Source: Gordoniibacillus kamchatkensis (GTDB taxonomy: Bacteria; Bacillota; Bacilli; Paenibacillales; NBRC-103111). From it: 64,000 bases of DNA. Made by a program: the position numbers and the translations under genes. Numbering within the stretch: position 1 is the first letter of the stretch; the number at the start of each line of letters is the position of its first letter. The stretch covers positions 18,306-82,305 of the forward strand of contig NZ_JXAK01000031.1 of the NCBI RefSeq assembly GCF_000829455.1. Direction: 5' to 3'. The notes below the pieces were generated by a model. That model did not search any database. It was not told the origin of the DNA and saw nothing but the letters and a program-made list of their open reading frames with translations. Below, piece by piece: positions 16,796 to 26,819 of this stretch.

Positions 16796-17455
16796 TTACG
16801 CGCGCAGCCGCGCGATGGCCAAGCCGTCGTAAGCCGGGAGCATCGTGCTTTCGAGCATGGGGTGCTCCGCCATGAGCCGGTTGAACTCGCGCATTTGGCG
16901 CACATTGTTGCCCTGCTCGGCCGTATCCATCACTTTCTGATGCAGCAGCGTATTGTCGCCGACGATGATCGCCCCGGGGTTGCCAAGATTTATCGACCAC
17001 TGCAAATAGTTCGGATAATTCCCTTTGTCGGCGTCGATGAAGAACAGGTCAAAGCGACGCCCTTCCGCGCCAAGCCGCTCCAGGCTCGGCAGCGCCTCGC
17101 CGGTCATATACTCCACCTTGTCGCCGAATCCCGCGGCCGTTAAGTTTGCATGCGCAAGCGCGGCATATTCGTCGCGCAGCTCCAAAGACACGAGCCGCCC
17201 GTCCGCAGGCAGTCCCCGCGCCAGGCAAATTCCGCTGTATCCGCCGAGCGCGCCGATTTCCAGCACGCTCTTCGCGCCGCTCATTTTCACGAGCAAAGTC
17301 AACAGCCTCCCGTACCCCGGTTTCACCGAGATTTCCGGCATCCCGTTCGCCCTGATCGTCTCCAGTACCCGTTCCAGCTGTTCATCTTGCGGATATAGCG
17401 ATTCCGTATACTGTTCTGCAGACGGCAGCCGCGGCTCCCGATCCGTCGTCGTCAT
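16796..17455 (-). CDS. CCoAOMT-type O-methyltransferase
   Basis: A 219-residue SAM-dependent methyltransferase with motif I VLEIGALGGYSG and the metal-binding FFIDADKGNY. This is the caffeoyl-CoA O-methyltransferase-like family, including bacterial catechol or tRNA hydroxyuridine (TrmR/YrrM-type) enzymes. The ATG at 17455 has GGGGG upstream; the ATG 36 bases earlier is an alternative. A 9-bp GAGGGCGCA hairpin (16580-16616) lies downstream. Confidence 0.88.
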   Translation of the reverse strand: MTTTDREPRLPSAEQYTESLYPQDEQLERVLETIRANGMPEISVKPGYGRLLTLLVKMSGAKSVLEIGALGGYSGICLARGLPADGRLVSLELRDEYAALAHANLTAAGFGDKVEYMTGEALPSLERLGAEGRRFDLFFIDADKGNYPNYLQWSINLGNPGAIIVGDNTLLHQKVMDTAEQGNNVRQMREFNRLMAEHPMLESTMLPAYDGLAIARLRA

Positions 17456-17533
17456 CGATTCGTCCCCCTTCGCAGGTTGCTTAACCATTACAATTTCACC
17501 TATACTAAAGCATATTGTAGCATATATGGAAGG

Positions 17534-18679
17534 ATGAACGCATTGGCTGAGTTGGAATTGGTCGCGGCCTGCGCAATGGGGCTTGAGGCGATCGTGGCCA
17601 GGGAATTGAAGGAGCTTGGGTATGCCGAGCAGACGGTAGAGAACGGCCGCGTCGTTTTCCGCGGGGACGAGCTGGCCGTGGCGAGGACGAATTTGTGGCT
17701 GCGGACCGCCGACCGGATTCTCGTCAGAATGGGACAGTTCACGGCGACGACGTTCGACGAGCTGTTCGAGGGCGTGAAGGCGCTCGGTTGGGCCGGCTGG
17801 ATACCGGAAGACGCGCAGTTCCCGGTCGAAGGGCGTTCGCACAAGTCGCAGCTGTCCAGCGTGCCGGCCTGTCAAGGCATTGTGAAAAAAGCGGTCGTGG
17901 AAAGCTTGAAGCAAGTATACGGCACGTCTTGGTTTGCGGAGACTGGCCCGCGCTACACGATCGAGGTATCGCTGCTAAACGATGTCGCCACACTGACGCT
18001 GGATACGACAGGGCCGAGCCTGCACAAACGCGGCTACCGCAAGCTCGTGACCGAAGCCCCGCTGAAGGAGACGCTCGCCGCCGCGCTCGTGCTGCTCAGC
18101 CGCTGGAGCCCGCAGCGGCCGCTGTACGACCCGTTCTGCGGCTCCGGCACGATCCCGATCGAAGCGGCGCTCATCGGCTGGAACATCGCGCCGGGACTGC
18201 GGCGCGAATTCGCCGCGGAAGCGTGGGACAGGCTGCCGCCGGAGCTGTGGGACGACGCCCGCGACGAGGCGTACGACGCCGTGCGCGACGATGTGCCGCT
18301 CGACATCGCCGGTTCCGACATCGACAGCGCCGCCATCGACGTCGCCGTGGCCGCCGCCAAGGCGGCAGGGCTGGCGCGGGAGCTTCGCTTCCGCGTAGAG
18401 CCGGTCGCCGCGGCGAAGCCGCGCGGCGACTACGGCGCGCTGATCACCAACCCGCCTTACGGGGAGCGGCTCGGCGATCAGCGCGAAGCCGAGCGGGCGC
18501 TGCGCGAGCTCGGCCAGCTGCTGCAGCAGCTGCCGACATGGTCGGCGTTCGTCATCTCCCCGGCTCGGCAGCTTGAACACTATATGGGGCGCAAATCGGA
18601 CAAAAACCGGAAGCTGTTCAACGGCCGCATCGAAACGCACTTCCATCAATTTTTCGGCCCGCTTCCGCCTCGGACATAG
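17534..18679 (+). CDS. THUMP-domain RNA methyltransferase (RlmL/YpsC-like)
   Basis: A 381-residue protein with an N-terminal THUMP region (~45-150) and a C-terminal N6-adenine-type methyltransferase with YDPFCGSGTIPIEAAL and ITNPPYGERLG. YpsC-like proteins are predicted 23S rRNA or tRNA guanosine methyltransferases. The ATG at 17534 has GGAAGG directly before it; TTG 17543 would have better spacing. A terminator follows at 18685. Confidence 0.9.
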   Translation: MNALAELELVAACAMGLEAIVARELKELGYAEQTVENGRVVFRGDELAVARTNLWLRTADRILVRMGQFTATTFDELFEGVKALGWAGWIPEDAQFPVEGRSHKSQLSSVPACQGIVKKAVVESLKQVYGTSWFAETGPRYTIEVSLLNDVATLTLDTTGPSLHKRGYRKLVTEAPLKETLAAALVLLSRWSPQRPLYDPFCGSGTIPIEAALIGWNIAPGLRREFAAEAWDRLPPELWDDARDEAYDAVRDDVPLDIAGSDIDSAAIDVAVAAAKAAGLARELRFRVEPVAAAKPRGDYGALITNPPYGERLGDQREAERALRELGQLLQQLPTWSAFVISPARQLEHYMGRKSDKNRKLFNGRIETHFHQFFGPLPPRT

Positions 18680-18684
18680 GCAAA

Positions 18685-18726
18685 ATGGCGACCGTACCGG
18701 CGAGAATGCAACGCCGCGGTCGCCAT
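18685..18726. terminator. Terminator between methyltransferase and permease
   Basis: Stem ATGGCGACCG / CGGTCGCCAT lies between the convergent plus-strand methyltransferase and the minus-strand eut operon end. The T-tract is weak on both sides. Confidence 0.6.
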
Positions 18727-18811
18727 TGTCAGTCAGGCCGGCAACGATTTGACTCCAATCACCTGCAAGCCAAGCACGTAACGTGCAGACCGCGCAGGCA
18801 AAGCCATGAGG

Positions 18812-20374
18812 TCACGCTTTATGAGTAAACCCCGCCCCAGGCCGGGAATCCCCCTCCAGCTCCCTCTCCCTGCGCAAAATATCTTCCATCGAGTTGCTCA
18901 GCGCAGCTTGCGGGCCCTGGAAATGTTTGCGGTAATAAGCCAAATCCATAATGACCAGGAGCACCAACATCCCGGCCAAGGCGTAGCCGGCCATTTCGTT
19001 CGGCGGAACGATCATCATGATGCAGATAAACACGATCCAGACGAGCGCGGCGATGGATATGGCATTGCTGTATTTGCCCAGGTGCCAAGGCCCGTTGTGC
19101 TTGGCCTGGAACCTTCCCTGCGCTTTGGCCCGAAGCTTCAGCCAGACGGGAATGCCGTATGCCACATACAGCCCCACGACGCTGACGGCGGTCAGGAAGG
19201 CGATTGTCGTATACGTCGCATCCGGACTCACCAGCTTGATGATGTAATCGATGAAGGCGAGCAGAAACGAGAGCGCGACAGCGAGCCAAATCGCTTTCGC
19301 GGGTGTGCGGTACTTCTTGGAGATTTGCGCCCACTGGCGGCTGAAGGGCATGCCTTTGTCGCGGGAGAAGGCGTACATCATGCGCGAGAAGGAAGTAATC
19401 GAAGATAGCCCGCAAAACCACATCGCCGCCGTTACGAGCCAAAGCACGACGGAGCCGAACGTGCCGCCCAGCGCCTGGCTGATGACGTAAATGAAGGCGT
19501 TGTCCGAGCCGGCCGCCGCAGCCGCGTCTTTAATGGACAACGTCACGAAGGCGAGCATCAGGAAGCCGAACACGAACGAATACACGACCGACGTGAAAAT
19601 GCCCCAAGGCGCCCGAACGCGGGGATTGATCGTCTCTTCGATCGTGTGGGCGGAGGCGTCGTAGCCCGTGAACGTCCACTGCGCCTGGAGAAGCCCGATC
19701 AGGAAAGCGAACATGTACGGCTTATCGGAGAACGTCTGCCCGACCTTGAACAAATAGTCGACGCTGTTCAGCCCTCCTTTGGTGAAAAACGCCAGAGACA
19801 CGACAACGATAGCGACGATGGCGATATGGTACCAAGCGGAGAAGTCGTTCAGCTTCGCGACGATGCGTATCCCGATGTGATTCAGTACGCCGTGCGACAG
19901 CAAAATGACGGTAAAGGCAATCAGAATGGTCGTATCGTTGGAAGCGTACCCGAACACGCTGGCCAGCAAAGGGTCGGCGAACAAGGCGACGGAATAATCG
20001 ATGCCGGCGACGATGCCGATTTGGCCGATCAGGTTGATCCATGCCGTGTACCAGCCCCAGCGCTTGTTTTTCAAAATGGCCGCCCAATGGTAGAGCGCTC
20101 CGGCCGTCGGAATCGCGGACGCCAGCTCGGACATGGAAGCGGCGACGAACATGACGAACAGCGCCACGATCGTCCAGCCGAAGCCCATCATGCCGGGTCC
20201 GCCGTATTTGAGCCCGTGTCCGTAGAGCGAAACCGCTCCGGTCAAAATGGAAATGATCGAGAACGATATGGCGAAGTTGGAAAATCCGCCCATGCTGCGC
20301 AGCAATTCCTGGGCATACCCGAATTTGTTCAAATCGCGCTTGTCTTTGTCGTGGTGGATGGCTTGTGGACGCAT
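18812..20374 (-). CDS. APC-superfamily permease, probable ethanolamine/amino acid transporter
   Basis: A 520-residue, ~12-TM amino acid-polyamine-organocation transporter with GFSNFAISFSIISILTGAV in TM1 and YDASAHTIEETINPR, typical of GABA/ethanolamine-type permeases. It is the last gene of the eut operon, and no EutH is present in the window, so I infer that it takes up ethanolamine. The ATG at 20374 has GAGGAGG upstream. The C-terminal tail is hydrophilic. Confidence 0.85.
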   Translation of the reverse strand: MRPQAIHHDKDKRDLNKFGYAQELLRSMGGFSNFAISFSIISILTGAVSLYGHGLKYGGPGMMGFGWTIVALFVMFVAASMSELASAIPTAGALYHWAAILKNKRWGWYTAWINLIGQIGIVAGIDYSVALFADPLLASVFGYASNDTTILIAFTVILLSHGVLNHIGIRIVAKLNDFSAWYHIAIVAIVVVSLAFFTKGGLNSVDYLFKVGQTFSDKPYMFAFLIGLLQAQWTFTGYDASAHTIEETINPRVRAPWGIFTSVVYSFVFGFLMLAFVTLSIKDAAAAAGSDNAFIYVISQALGGTFGSVVLWLVTAAMWFCGLSSITSFSRMMYAFSRDKGMPFSRQWAQISKKYRTPAKAIWLAVALSFLLAFIDYIIKLVSPDATYTTIAFLTAVSVVGLYVAYGIPVWLKLRAKAQGRFQAKHNGPWHLGKYSNAISIAALVWIVFICIMMIVPPNEMAGYALAGMLVLLVIMDLAYYRKHFQGPQAALSNSMEDILRRERELEGDSRPGAGFTHKA

Positions 20375-20388
20375 GCTTCATCCTCCTC

Positions 20389-20517
20389 TCATTTTCCAAG
20401 GAAACTTTCGTGCTCGCTCTCGTTGTATTCGCGTATGCTTTTGCCCGCAATCCGCACAATCCCTACCGCCACCAAACAGGCCGCCAGCAGCAGTGCAAAC
20501 CCGATCAAAGTCGCCAA
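20389..20517 (-). CDS. 42-residue single-TM peptide paired with the permease
   Basis: The product has one TM helix (LATLIGFALLLAACLVAVGI) and a charged tail (KSIREYNESEHESFLGK). The TTG at 20517 has AAGGAGGAGG upstream at normal spacing. It ends 15 bases before the permease start, so the two are probably translated together. Small TM peptides accompany some APC and symporter permeases, so a similar role is possible. Family not recognised. Confidence 0.5.
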   Translation of the reverse strand: MATLIGFALLLAACLVAVGIVRIAGKSIREYNESEHESFLGK

Positions 20518-20540
20518 GCCTCCCACCTCCTCCTTCGGAA

Positions 20541-21425
20541 TCAGAGCTCCAGGTTGACGCCGCTCGCCTTTTGTTCCATCATTTTTTTCAAAACGGCTCC
20601 GATGTAAGCTCCCGCTTCCACCGGCGGCGTGCCTCTGCGATGAATGTTGGAAATGACCGTGCGGTCGCTCTCCACCGTTCCTTGGCGCGGCCGATAGCAC
20701 ATGTAGGCGCTCATCGACCGGGACGAAACGAGGCCCGGCCTTTCGCCGATCAGCAGCACGAGCGCTTCGGGCCGAAGAAGCTCGCCGATATGGTCCATGA
20801 CGGCAACCCGGCCGCCGCGCACGAAAAACGGCGTTCCCGCTGCAAGCCCATACGATTGCAGCGAATCGAGCAGCGACGGATATATATCGCGCAAATTGTC
20901 GTCTATGGCGTTAGCGCTTAAGCCGTCGGACACGACAATCTGCACCTGTGGCTTCATGCGGCATCGGCTCCGGATAAGAGCCGCGCCCTCTTCGTTCACG
21001 ATGCGGCCCATATCGGGCCGTTTCAAGTAATTTTCCGTGTTCCCGAACCGCGTCTCGACCGTAAACAAGCCGAACGCCTCGAGGAGACCCGGATCGACCT
21101 CGCCGTAGATGGAATCGACGGCGGCGGCGTGGTCGCAGCGGAATTTCAGCATTTCGCTTGTCAGCGGCCTTGTGCCGGCGCGCCAAACGCCGATGCGGGC
21201 CGGCGTGCTGGACAGCAGCTCGCGCATGCCTTCCTCCCAGCGGGGATTCGGAACTTTCCGGCTTTCTCCGCCCGCCTCCGTGTCGGCTTCATCAGCCTCA
21301 GCCACGCCGGCTGCCGGCTCAGCCGGCCATGGCGGAGACGGATGCTGCGAAGCCGGGGACAGCTTGCTCTCCAGCAGCTCCATCACCCGGTCGACAAGCC
21401 GCTCCATTTCGGCCGTTCGGTCCAT
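20541..21425 (-). CDS. eutC: Ethanolamine ammonia-lyase small subunit
   Basis: EutC pairs with EutB in the adenosylcobalamin-dependent deamination of ethanolamine to acetaldehyde and ammonia. The 294-residue product has TPARIGVWRAGTRPLT, KPQVQIVVSDGLSANAI and GERPGLVSSRSMSAYMCY, all diagnostic. The N-terminal 55 residues form a Pro/Ala/Glu-rich linker that may include a microcompartment-targeting helix (MERLVDRVMELLESKL). It follows eutB closely. Confidence 0.96.
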   Translation of the reverse strand: MDRTAEMERLVDRVMELLESKLSPASQHPSPPWPAEPAAGVAEADEADTEAGGESRKVPNPRWEEGMRELLSSTPARIGVWRAGTRPLTSEMLKFRCDHAAAVDSIYGEVDPGLLEAFGLFTVETRFGNTENYLKRPDMGRIVNEEGAALIRSRCRMKPQVQIVVSDGLSANAIDDNLRDIYPSLLDSLQSYGLAAGTPFFVRGGRVAVMDHIGELLRPEALVLLIGERPGLVSSRSMSAYMCYRPRQGTVESDRTVISNIHRRGTPPVEAGAYIGAVLKKMMEQKASGVNLEL

Positions 21426-21458
21426 GCCTCATCGCCTCCTTTTGATGCCTACAGCCGC

Positions 21459-22820
21459 TTACATGAATAAGGTCGGATCGCCCGCCAGCGGCGTCAGCTT
21501 GCCGTTCTCCATAATGCCCATCCGCACAAGCCATCGTTCGAACTCGGGGGCGGGCCGAAGCTGCAGCATTTCCCGCAATGTGGCGATATCGTGGTAGCTG
21601 GTCGATTGGTAGTTCAGCATGCAGTCGTCCGCCATCGCCACGCCGATCAAATAGTTGACGCCGGCGGCTGCCAGCAGTACCGCCAAATTGTCCATGTCGT
21701 TCTGGTCGGCCTTCATATGGTTTGTATAGCATACGTCCACGCCCATCGGCAGCTGCTGCAGCTTGCCCATAAAATGGTCCTCCAGCCCGGCGCGGATCAC
21801 CTGCTTGCTGTCGTACAAATATTCGGGACCGATAAAGCCGACAACCGTGTTGACGATAAACGGCTTATATTTCCGCGCCAGCCCGTAGCAGCGCGCTTCG
21901 AGCGTCACCTGATCGATGCCGTGATGCGCTTCCGCCGACAGCTCGGAGCCCTGCCCCGTTTCGAAATACCAGACGTTCGGGCCTGTACCCGTGCCTTCGC
22001 GGCGAATCAGCTCATCCGCTTCGTCCAACAGCGCCACGTCGATGCCGAACGCTTTGTTGCCGGCTTCCGTGCCGGCGAGGCTTTGAAACACCAAATCGGC
22101 AGGCGCCCCTTGGCGGATCGCTTTCATTTGCGTTTTGACGTGGGCGAGGACGCAGTTCTGGGTCGGAATTTGCCATTTCGCCATCACTTCCTTGGTCTCC
22201 TGCAAAATATTGCGCACGCTCTCCGCCGAATCGATCACGGGATTGATCCCGATGACCGCGTCCCCGATGCCGTAGCTCAGCGCTTCGAACAAAGACGCCT
22301 TGATGCCCTGTATGCTATCCGTCGGATGGTTCGGTTGGGCGCGTCCGGCGAGGACGCCCTTCTGCCCGATCGTGATGTTGCAGTGCGTTCTGACCTCGAT
22401 CTTCGACGCCGCCTGAATCAAATCCAGATTGCTCATCAGCTTGGCGCACGCCGCCACCATTTCGCTCGTGAGCCCGCGGCTGATGCGGCGGATGTCGCTC
22501 TCGCCCGTCTCCTGCCTGAGCAAATATTCGCGCAGCTCGGCTACCGTCCAGTTGCGGATTTCCGCGTACATTTTCTCGTTGACGGACTGCTCGATCACCC
22601 GCGACACCTCATCCGTTTCCGGCGGCAGCAAAGGGTGATTCCGGATATCGGCCAGCGTCAAATCGGCGAGCACCAGTTTGGCGGCCATCCGCTCTTTGGC
22701 GTCCGCCGCCGCAATGCCTGCCAGCTGATCCCCCGACTTCTCCTCGTTTGCCTTGGCCAGCACTTCCTTCACATCGCGAAAATGATACGTCGTGCCGAAC
22801 AGCGCGCTTTTGAGCTTCAT
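21459..22820 (-). CDS. eutB: Ethanolamine ammonia-lyase large subunit
   Basis: The 453-residue catalytic alpha subunit forms a TIM barrel that binds substrate and adenosylcobalamin. Motifs include KSALFGTTYHFRDVKEVLAKANE, GDAVIGINPVIDS, ETGQGSELSAEAHHG and VGFIGPEYLYDSKQVIRAGLEDHF. The ATG at 22820 overlaps the eutA stop and has GGAGGTG upstream. Length is normal. Confidence 0.98.
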   Translation of the reverse strand: MKLKSALFGTTYHFRDVKEVLAKANEEKSGDQLAGIAAADAKERMAAKLVLADLTLADIRNHPLLPPETDEVSRVIEQSVNEKMYAEIRNWTVAELREYLLRQETGESDIRRISRGLTSEMVAACAKLMSNLDLIQAASKIEVRTHCNITIGQKGVLAGRAQPNHPTDSIQGIKASLFEALSYGIGDAVIGINPVIDSAESVRNILQETKEVMAKWQIPTQNCVLAHVKTQMKAIRQGAPADLVFQSLAGTEAGNKAFGIDVALLDEADELIRREGTGTGPNVWYFETGQGSELSAEAHHGIDQVTLEARCYGLARKYKPFIVNTVVGFIGPEYLYDSKQVIRAGLEDHFMGKLQQLPMGVDVCYTNHMKADQNDMDNLAVLLAAAGVNYLIGVAMADDCMLNYQSTSYHDIATLREMLQLRPAPEFERWLVRMGIMENGKLTPLAGDPTLFM

Positions 22821-24295
22821 ACGCCTGTCACCTCCGATCTGTCGTGAAATGCCAGCGTCTTGACGACGACGGGGATCATCATTCCCGCAATCGGCTCGCC
22901 GAGATCGACGTAGTCGCCGTGCCGGGCCTGGATTTGATCGAGGCAGACGACCCGCGGAGACGGACCGCACCGCCGCTGCAGCGACTGCCCGAGCGCCTTG
23001 GCGACATCGTGCTCGCAGATGACGACCAGCACCCGGGATTCCGGAAAACATGCGGTATAGGTACTGCTAATGCATTCCGCCACAAGCTGCACCGCATCGT
23101 AAGACAAGTACGGCATGCCGGACAGCGCCAGCGCGAACGGCGGCGAGCTTTCCCGGCCGTACAAGCTTGCGGCGGCCCGCATCGTTTGCGCGAAAATGCC
23201 GCGCAGCGCAGCCGGCTGGCGAAGCGCGCCGGCATCGAGCTCGAGCTTCATGACGGGGAGGTTGCGGATCGGCAGCGCGCTCGTCCAGATGAACCGTTGC
23301 GCCGCTAATTTCCGCGCTCTGCATGCCCGCCCCGATGACGGTCGCCCTGACGTCCTGCTCCGGCTGCACAAGGCGAATGCCGTACTCCGCCGCACATACT
23401 TTTACGGCATGAGCGAGCAGCGGTCCGATATCGCCGTACACCGCCGTCTCCTCCACGTTCCGGGGGCCGGGTTCGTTCATCAGGCGGCCGATGCCGCCGG
23501 ACACCATCCACTCCTCGAGCGGCGGAACCGAATCGAGCGGCGGCCCGAGCAGCAAGGCGCGAACGGCTTCCCTCCGCTGTGGCGAATCGCGCCCGGCCAA
23601 TAGTCCAGCATGCAGCGGCACATCGAGACGCATACATCCTGAAGCATCGCAAAGCTCGCCACTTGCCCCTCCTCCAGCCGGAAACCGCTCGCTGCAAGCC
23701 ACGGCCGTACGGATGGAGAAATATGTACAATCGTTCCGCCGCCGCCGATTTGCAGCAGCCTGCCCCCAACGTGAAACGTCACGGTGCCGGCCGGCTTGCC
23801 TCTGCGGAAAATGGCCGCGTTCGCCGTGCCGCCGCCGATGTCGATGTTCGCGACCGCGCCTCTCACTTGCGTCGAACGGCGCTCCGCGCCGGCGCCCTTG
23901 CCGGCCAGCAGCCCTTCCAGATCGGCGCCGGCCGTGGCGACGACGAAATCGCCGGACCGTTCGGCAAGCAGATGAACGATGCGGGAGGCGTTCCGCTTGT
24001 TCGCCGTTTCGCCGGTAATGATGACGGCTCCCGATTTCAGATCCTCCGGCCGGATTCCCGCGCGTCTGTATTCCTCTGCCAAAATCGCGCCGAGCCGCTC
24101 TCCGTCGATCTCATCGCTGCCGGCAAGAGGCGTCGCGTAAACCGGGCTCGCATACAGCAGCTCCCGCTCGGAAATATCGTAGCGGGGAAGGCTTAAGGCG
24201 CTTGACGTACGAACAAGCTTCAGCCGGCTGACGATCATTTTCGTCGTACTCGTTCCGATGTCGATGCCGGCGCTGGTGATCCATTGGCTCTGCAT
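22817..24295 (-). CDS. eutA: Ethanolamine ammonia-lyase reactivase EutA (two frameshifts)
   Basis: EutA is an ASKHA-fold ATPase that removes damaged cobalamin from EutBC. The N-terminal part (AGIDIGTSTTKMI, GAVIITGETANKRNA, NIDIGGGTANAAIF) reads to about 23600. A missing base there moves it to a second frame (RREAVRALLLGP..EEWMVSGGIGRLMN). A second shift near 23275 restores the last frame (LPIRNLPVMKLEL..ALGQSLQRRCG), ending at 22817. Together they give ~490 residues, the normal size. Conserved coding on both sides of the shifts suggests sequencing error. The end overlaps eutB by four bases. Confidence 0.9.
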
Positions 24296-24304
24296 GCGGT
24301 CCGC

Positions 24305-24907
24305 TCACCCGTTTTTCATCGTGTCAGGCCACTGCTCCGGCTCGCCGGCCACGATCATCTCCGCAAGCTTGCCGAGCGGCAGCTGCGAGCTCATGCTGGC
24401 GGAGCGCATTTTGCGGTAGGCCGCTTCTTCGTCCAGCGCCAGCGCGCGCATGACGATGCCTTTCGCCTTCTCCACGCGCTTCCGTTCCTCGATCGACTGC
24501 TTCAGCCGGTTCAGATCCTGCTTCAGCGATTCGAACTTCTCCTTCTGGCTAAGAGCCATTTCTACGGCGGGGATTACATTTTGCTCCGATACCGGTTTGA
24601 CCAGATAAGCGGTCACTCCCGCTTGCCGGGCGTCCATCACCAGCTCTCTTTGGCTGTAGGCGGTCAGCAAGAGGATCGACGTGTCCTCCCGCATGCTGCG
24701 GATAATGCGCGATGCCTTGATGCCGTCCATGACCGGCATCTTGACGTCCATGATGACAAGCGCAGGCCTCAGCCTGGCGACAAGCGCCACCGCTTCTTCG
24801 CCGTTCCTCGCTTCGCCGGCTACGAAATAGCCTGCCTCCTCCAGCATTTCGCGAATATCCATACGGATGATCGGATCGTCATCCACAACGACGATGGAGT
24901 CGTTCAA
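24305..24907 (-). CDS. eutV: ANTAR-domain antitermination response regulator EutV
   Basis: A 200-residue regulator with a receiver domain (~5-120, phospho-acceptor D54 in LVIMDVKMP) and a C-terminal ANTAR RNA-binding domain (ERKRVEKAKGIVMRALALDE). EutV binds paired hairpins in eut leader RNA when phosphorylated by EutW. That keeps transcription going past a terminator. It overlaps eutW by four bases. A candidate RNA target lies at 32202-32261. Confidence 0.95.
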   Translation of the reverse strand: MNDSIVVVDDDPIIRMDIREMLEEAGYFVAGEARNGEEAVALVARLRPALVIMDVKMPVMDGIKASRIIRSMREDTSILLLTAYSQRELVMDARQAGVTAYLVKPVSEQNVIPAVEMALSQKEKFESLKQDLNRLKQSIEERKRVEKAKGIVMRALALDEEAAYRKMRSASMSSQLPLGKLAEMIVAGEPEQWPDTMKNG

Positions 24908-26358
24908 GAGGCTTCCTCCTCCTTCGGCTGCGCATTCGTTAGCGGGAAACGGATTTGCACCGCAGTACCCTGCGCCCCCGTGTCGATGCTCATCGTGCCG
25001 TTCAAGTTTTCCTGCACGAGCGTTTCCGTTATTTTGAGGCCGAGACGGTCTTTTTTGGCCGCCCGGCCGGCCGGATCGATGCCTCTCCCGTTATCGGCTA
25101 CGCACAGGCTGACGATGCGGCCGCTGTGCTGCAGGGAGATGTCGATATTCCCCGCCGCTCTGTCGCTAAACGCGTGCGCAACGCAGTTTTGCACCAGCTC
25201 GTTCGTTACCAGGGCCAACGTTGTCGCCATGTCCGAAGGCAGGATCAGTTCATCGCCGCAAATGCGGGTGCGGATGTTCTGGTCCAGCTTGGCCGCTTGG
25301 GATACGATGTTTTTGACGACGCGGTCGGCAACGTCGTTGAAGCGGATCAGCTCCAGCCCGTCATACGCCAGCATCTCGTGAATGATCGCAATGCTGTTGA
25401 TCCGGTTGATGCTGTCCCGGTATACGTTTTCCGCTTCGGCAATTTTCGTACGGCGCATTTGCAGGCGGAGCAGGCTGGACACCGTTTGCAGGTTGTTTTT
25501 GACGCGGTGATGAATCTCTTTCATGACTGCGGATTGGATGATGAGCTTCTTCTCTTTCTCCTTTAATTCCGAAATGTCGCGAATGAGAACGAGGCCCCCG
25601 ACCGCCTGCTGCTCCCGATAAATCATGACCGCCTTCAGCTCGAGCGCCGCGCTGCCGATTTGCAGCTCCTCGCGCAAAATGCCCGCCTGCTCCAGCACCC
25701 GCTCCCGGCTCAGCTTGCCGTAAAACAGCTCGGCCACGCTTCGTCCCTCCACCGCTGCGGCGTGCCCGATTTTGCCCAGCATGTCGAGAGCTCTCGGGTT
25801 CGCGTACGTGACGGTCTCCCGTTCGTCGAACAGCACGATGCCTTCATGCATGATCGACTGCATGCGGCCTTCCGACATGGCGACGGTCAGCAGCGTTTCG
25901 CTCAGCTGCTTCGTCGTTTCCATGAGGCGCTCCACGTCTTTTTCCTGCTGCACCTTGGCGGAAATGTCTTTCTCCATAATGAGGGCGCCGATGACTTTCC
26001 CGCTGCTGCGGGATACGATAGGCACCACATTTTGCTCCATGGCGATCATCTCCTGCGAGATGCCCCGCGAGCCGATTACCTGCTGCCCCGACGCCAGGCA
26101 AAACATGACGGCGGGCTCGTTGTGCGCGTAGGCGCGCTGGCCGGTGACAGACGATTTGTACAGGGACGGGGCTGCGGACGGATGCGCCTCGGCGACGACG
26201 AGCGCCGAGCTTTTGTCGGCCAGCGGGCAATCGATGAACACGTCGGACTGCGTCACGTCGGCGATGAACTGCAGCTGCCGGGCCAAATCCTCGATCACCT
26301 CCACATCGTCCGGCGACAAAATCGTATGCCCCAAGATCAGCTCGGCAATCGATGCCAT
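24904..26358 (-). CDS. eutW: Ethanolamine sensor histidine kinase EutW
   Basis: A 484-residue soluble kinase with an N-terminal sensory GAF-like region, a PAS domain (MHEGIVLFDERETVTYANP) and a HisKA_2 catalytic core (MKEIHHRVKNNLQTVSSLLRLQ, NELVQNCVAHAF, DNGRGID). This architecture matches EutW, which senses ethanolamine and phosphorylates EutV. It lacks TM segments, so it is cytoplasmic. It lies directly upstream of eutV. Confidence 0.94.
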   Translation of the reverse strand: MASIAELILGHTILSPDDVEVIEDLARQLQFIADVTQSDVFIDCPLADKSSALVVAEAHPSAAPSLYKSSVTGQRAYAHNEPAVMFCLASGQQVIGSRGISQEMIAMEQNVVPIVSRSSGKVIGALIMEKDISAKVQQEKDVERLMETTKQLSETLLTVAMSEGRMQSIMHEGIVLFDERETVTYANPRALDMLGKIGHAAAVEGRSVAELFYGKLSRERVLEQAGILREELQIGSAALELKAVMIYREQQAVGGLVLIRDISELKEKEKKLIIQSAVMKEIHHRVKNNLQTVSSLLRLQMRRTKIAEAENVYRDSINRINSIAIIHEMLAYDGLELIRFNDVADRVVKNIVSQAAKLDQNIRTRICGDELILPSDMATTLALVTNELVQNCVAHAFSDRAAGNIDISLQHSGRIVSLCVADNGRGIDPAGRAAKKDRLGLKITETLVQENLNGTMSIDTGAQGTAVQIRFPLTNAQPKEEEAS

Positions 26359-26361
26359 CTC

Positions 26362-26814
26362 CTATCTCTCCCTTTGCCAGGATACGATGCTCCACAGCCG
26401 TTCCTTCAGCTCGGCGACGCCCCGGCCTTCGAGCGACGACGTCAAGTAAATGTCGCCTTCCGGCAGCGACTGGCGCAGCAGCTTGACGGCTTTGTCCGCG
26501 TCGGCGTTCGGGTGGTCGATTTTGGTGACGGCGCCCAGCGCCGGAACCGGAAAGCCGGACGCGAAGCCCGGCGGAAACGTGCTGCGGCCGCGCGTGGCGT
26601 CTTGAACGAGCAAAATGCCGGCGGCCTCGTGGGAAGTGGCCATAAGCGAACGGTAATACATCGGGTTCTCGCTATATTCGCCGGGCGTATCGATCAGCCA
26701 TTCGCGGTAGGTGAGGCTCTGCGTTTTGGCCGCCGGCCCCGGCTCTCCAAAAAGCGTTCGGACCAGCGTCGACTTGCCCGCTCCGACCGCACCGATAATC
26801 ATGATCTTCTTCAT
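26362..26814 (-). CDS. eutP: EutP/PduV-type small GTPase-like protein
   Basis: A 150-residue P-loop protein with Walker A IIGAVGAGKSTL near residues 6-17 and IDTPGEYSENPMYYRSL. EutP is described as associated with the microcompartment, with acetate kinase activity in Salmonella; the role here is inferred. The ATG at 26814 has GAGG ten bases upstream. The TTG at 26823 is less likely. Confidence 0.92.
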   Translation of the reverse strand: MKKIMIIGAVGAGKSTLVRTLFGEPGPAAKTQSLTYREWLIDTPGEYSENPMYYRSLMATSHEAAGILLVQDATRGRSTFPPGFASGFPVPALGAVTKIDHPNADADKAVKLLRQSLPEGDIYLTSSLEGRGVAELKERLWSIVSWQRER

Positions 26815-26819
26815 GGCGG

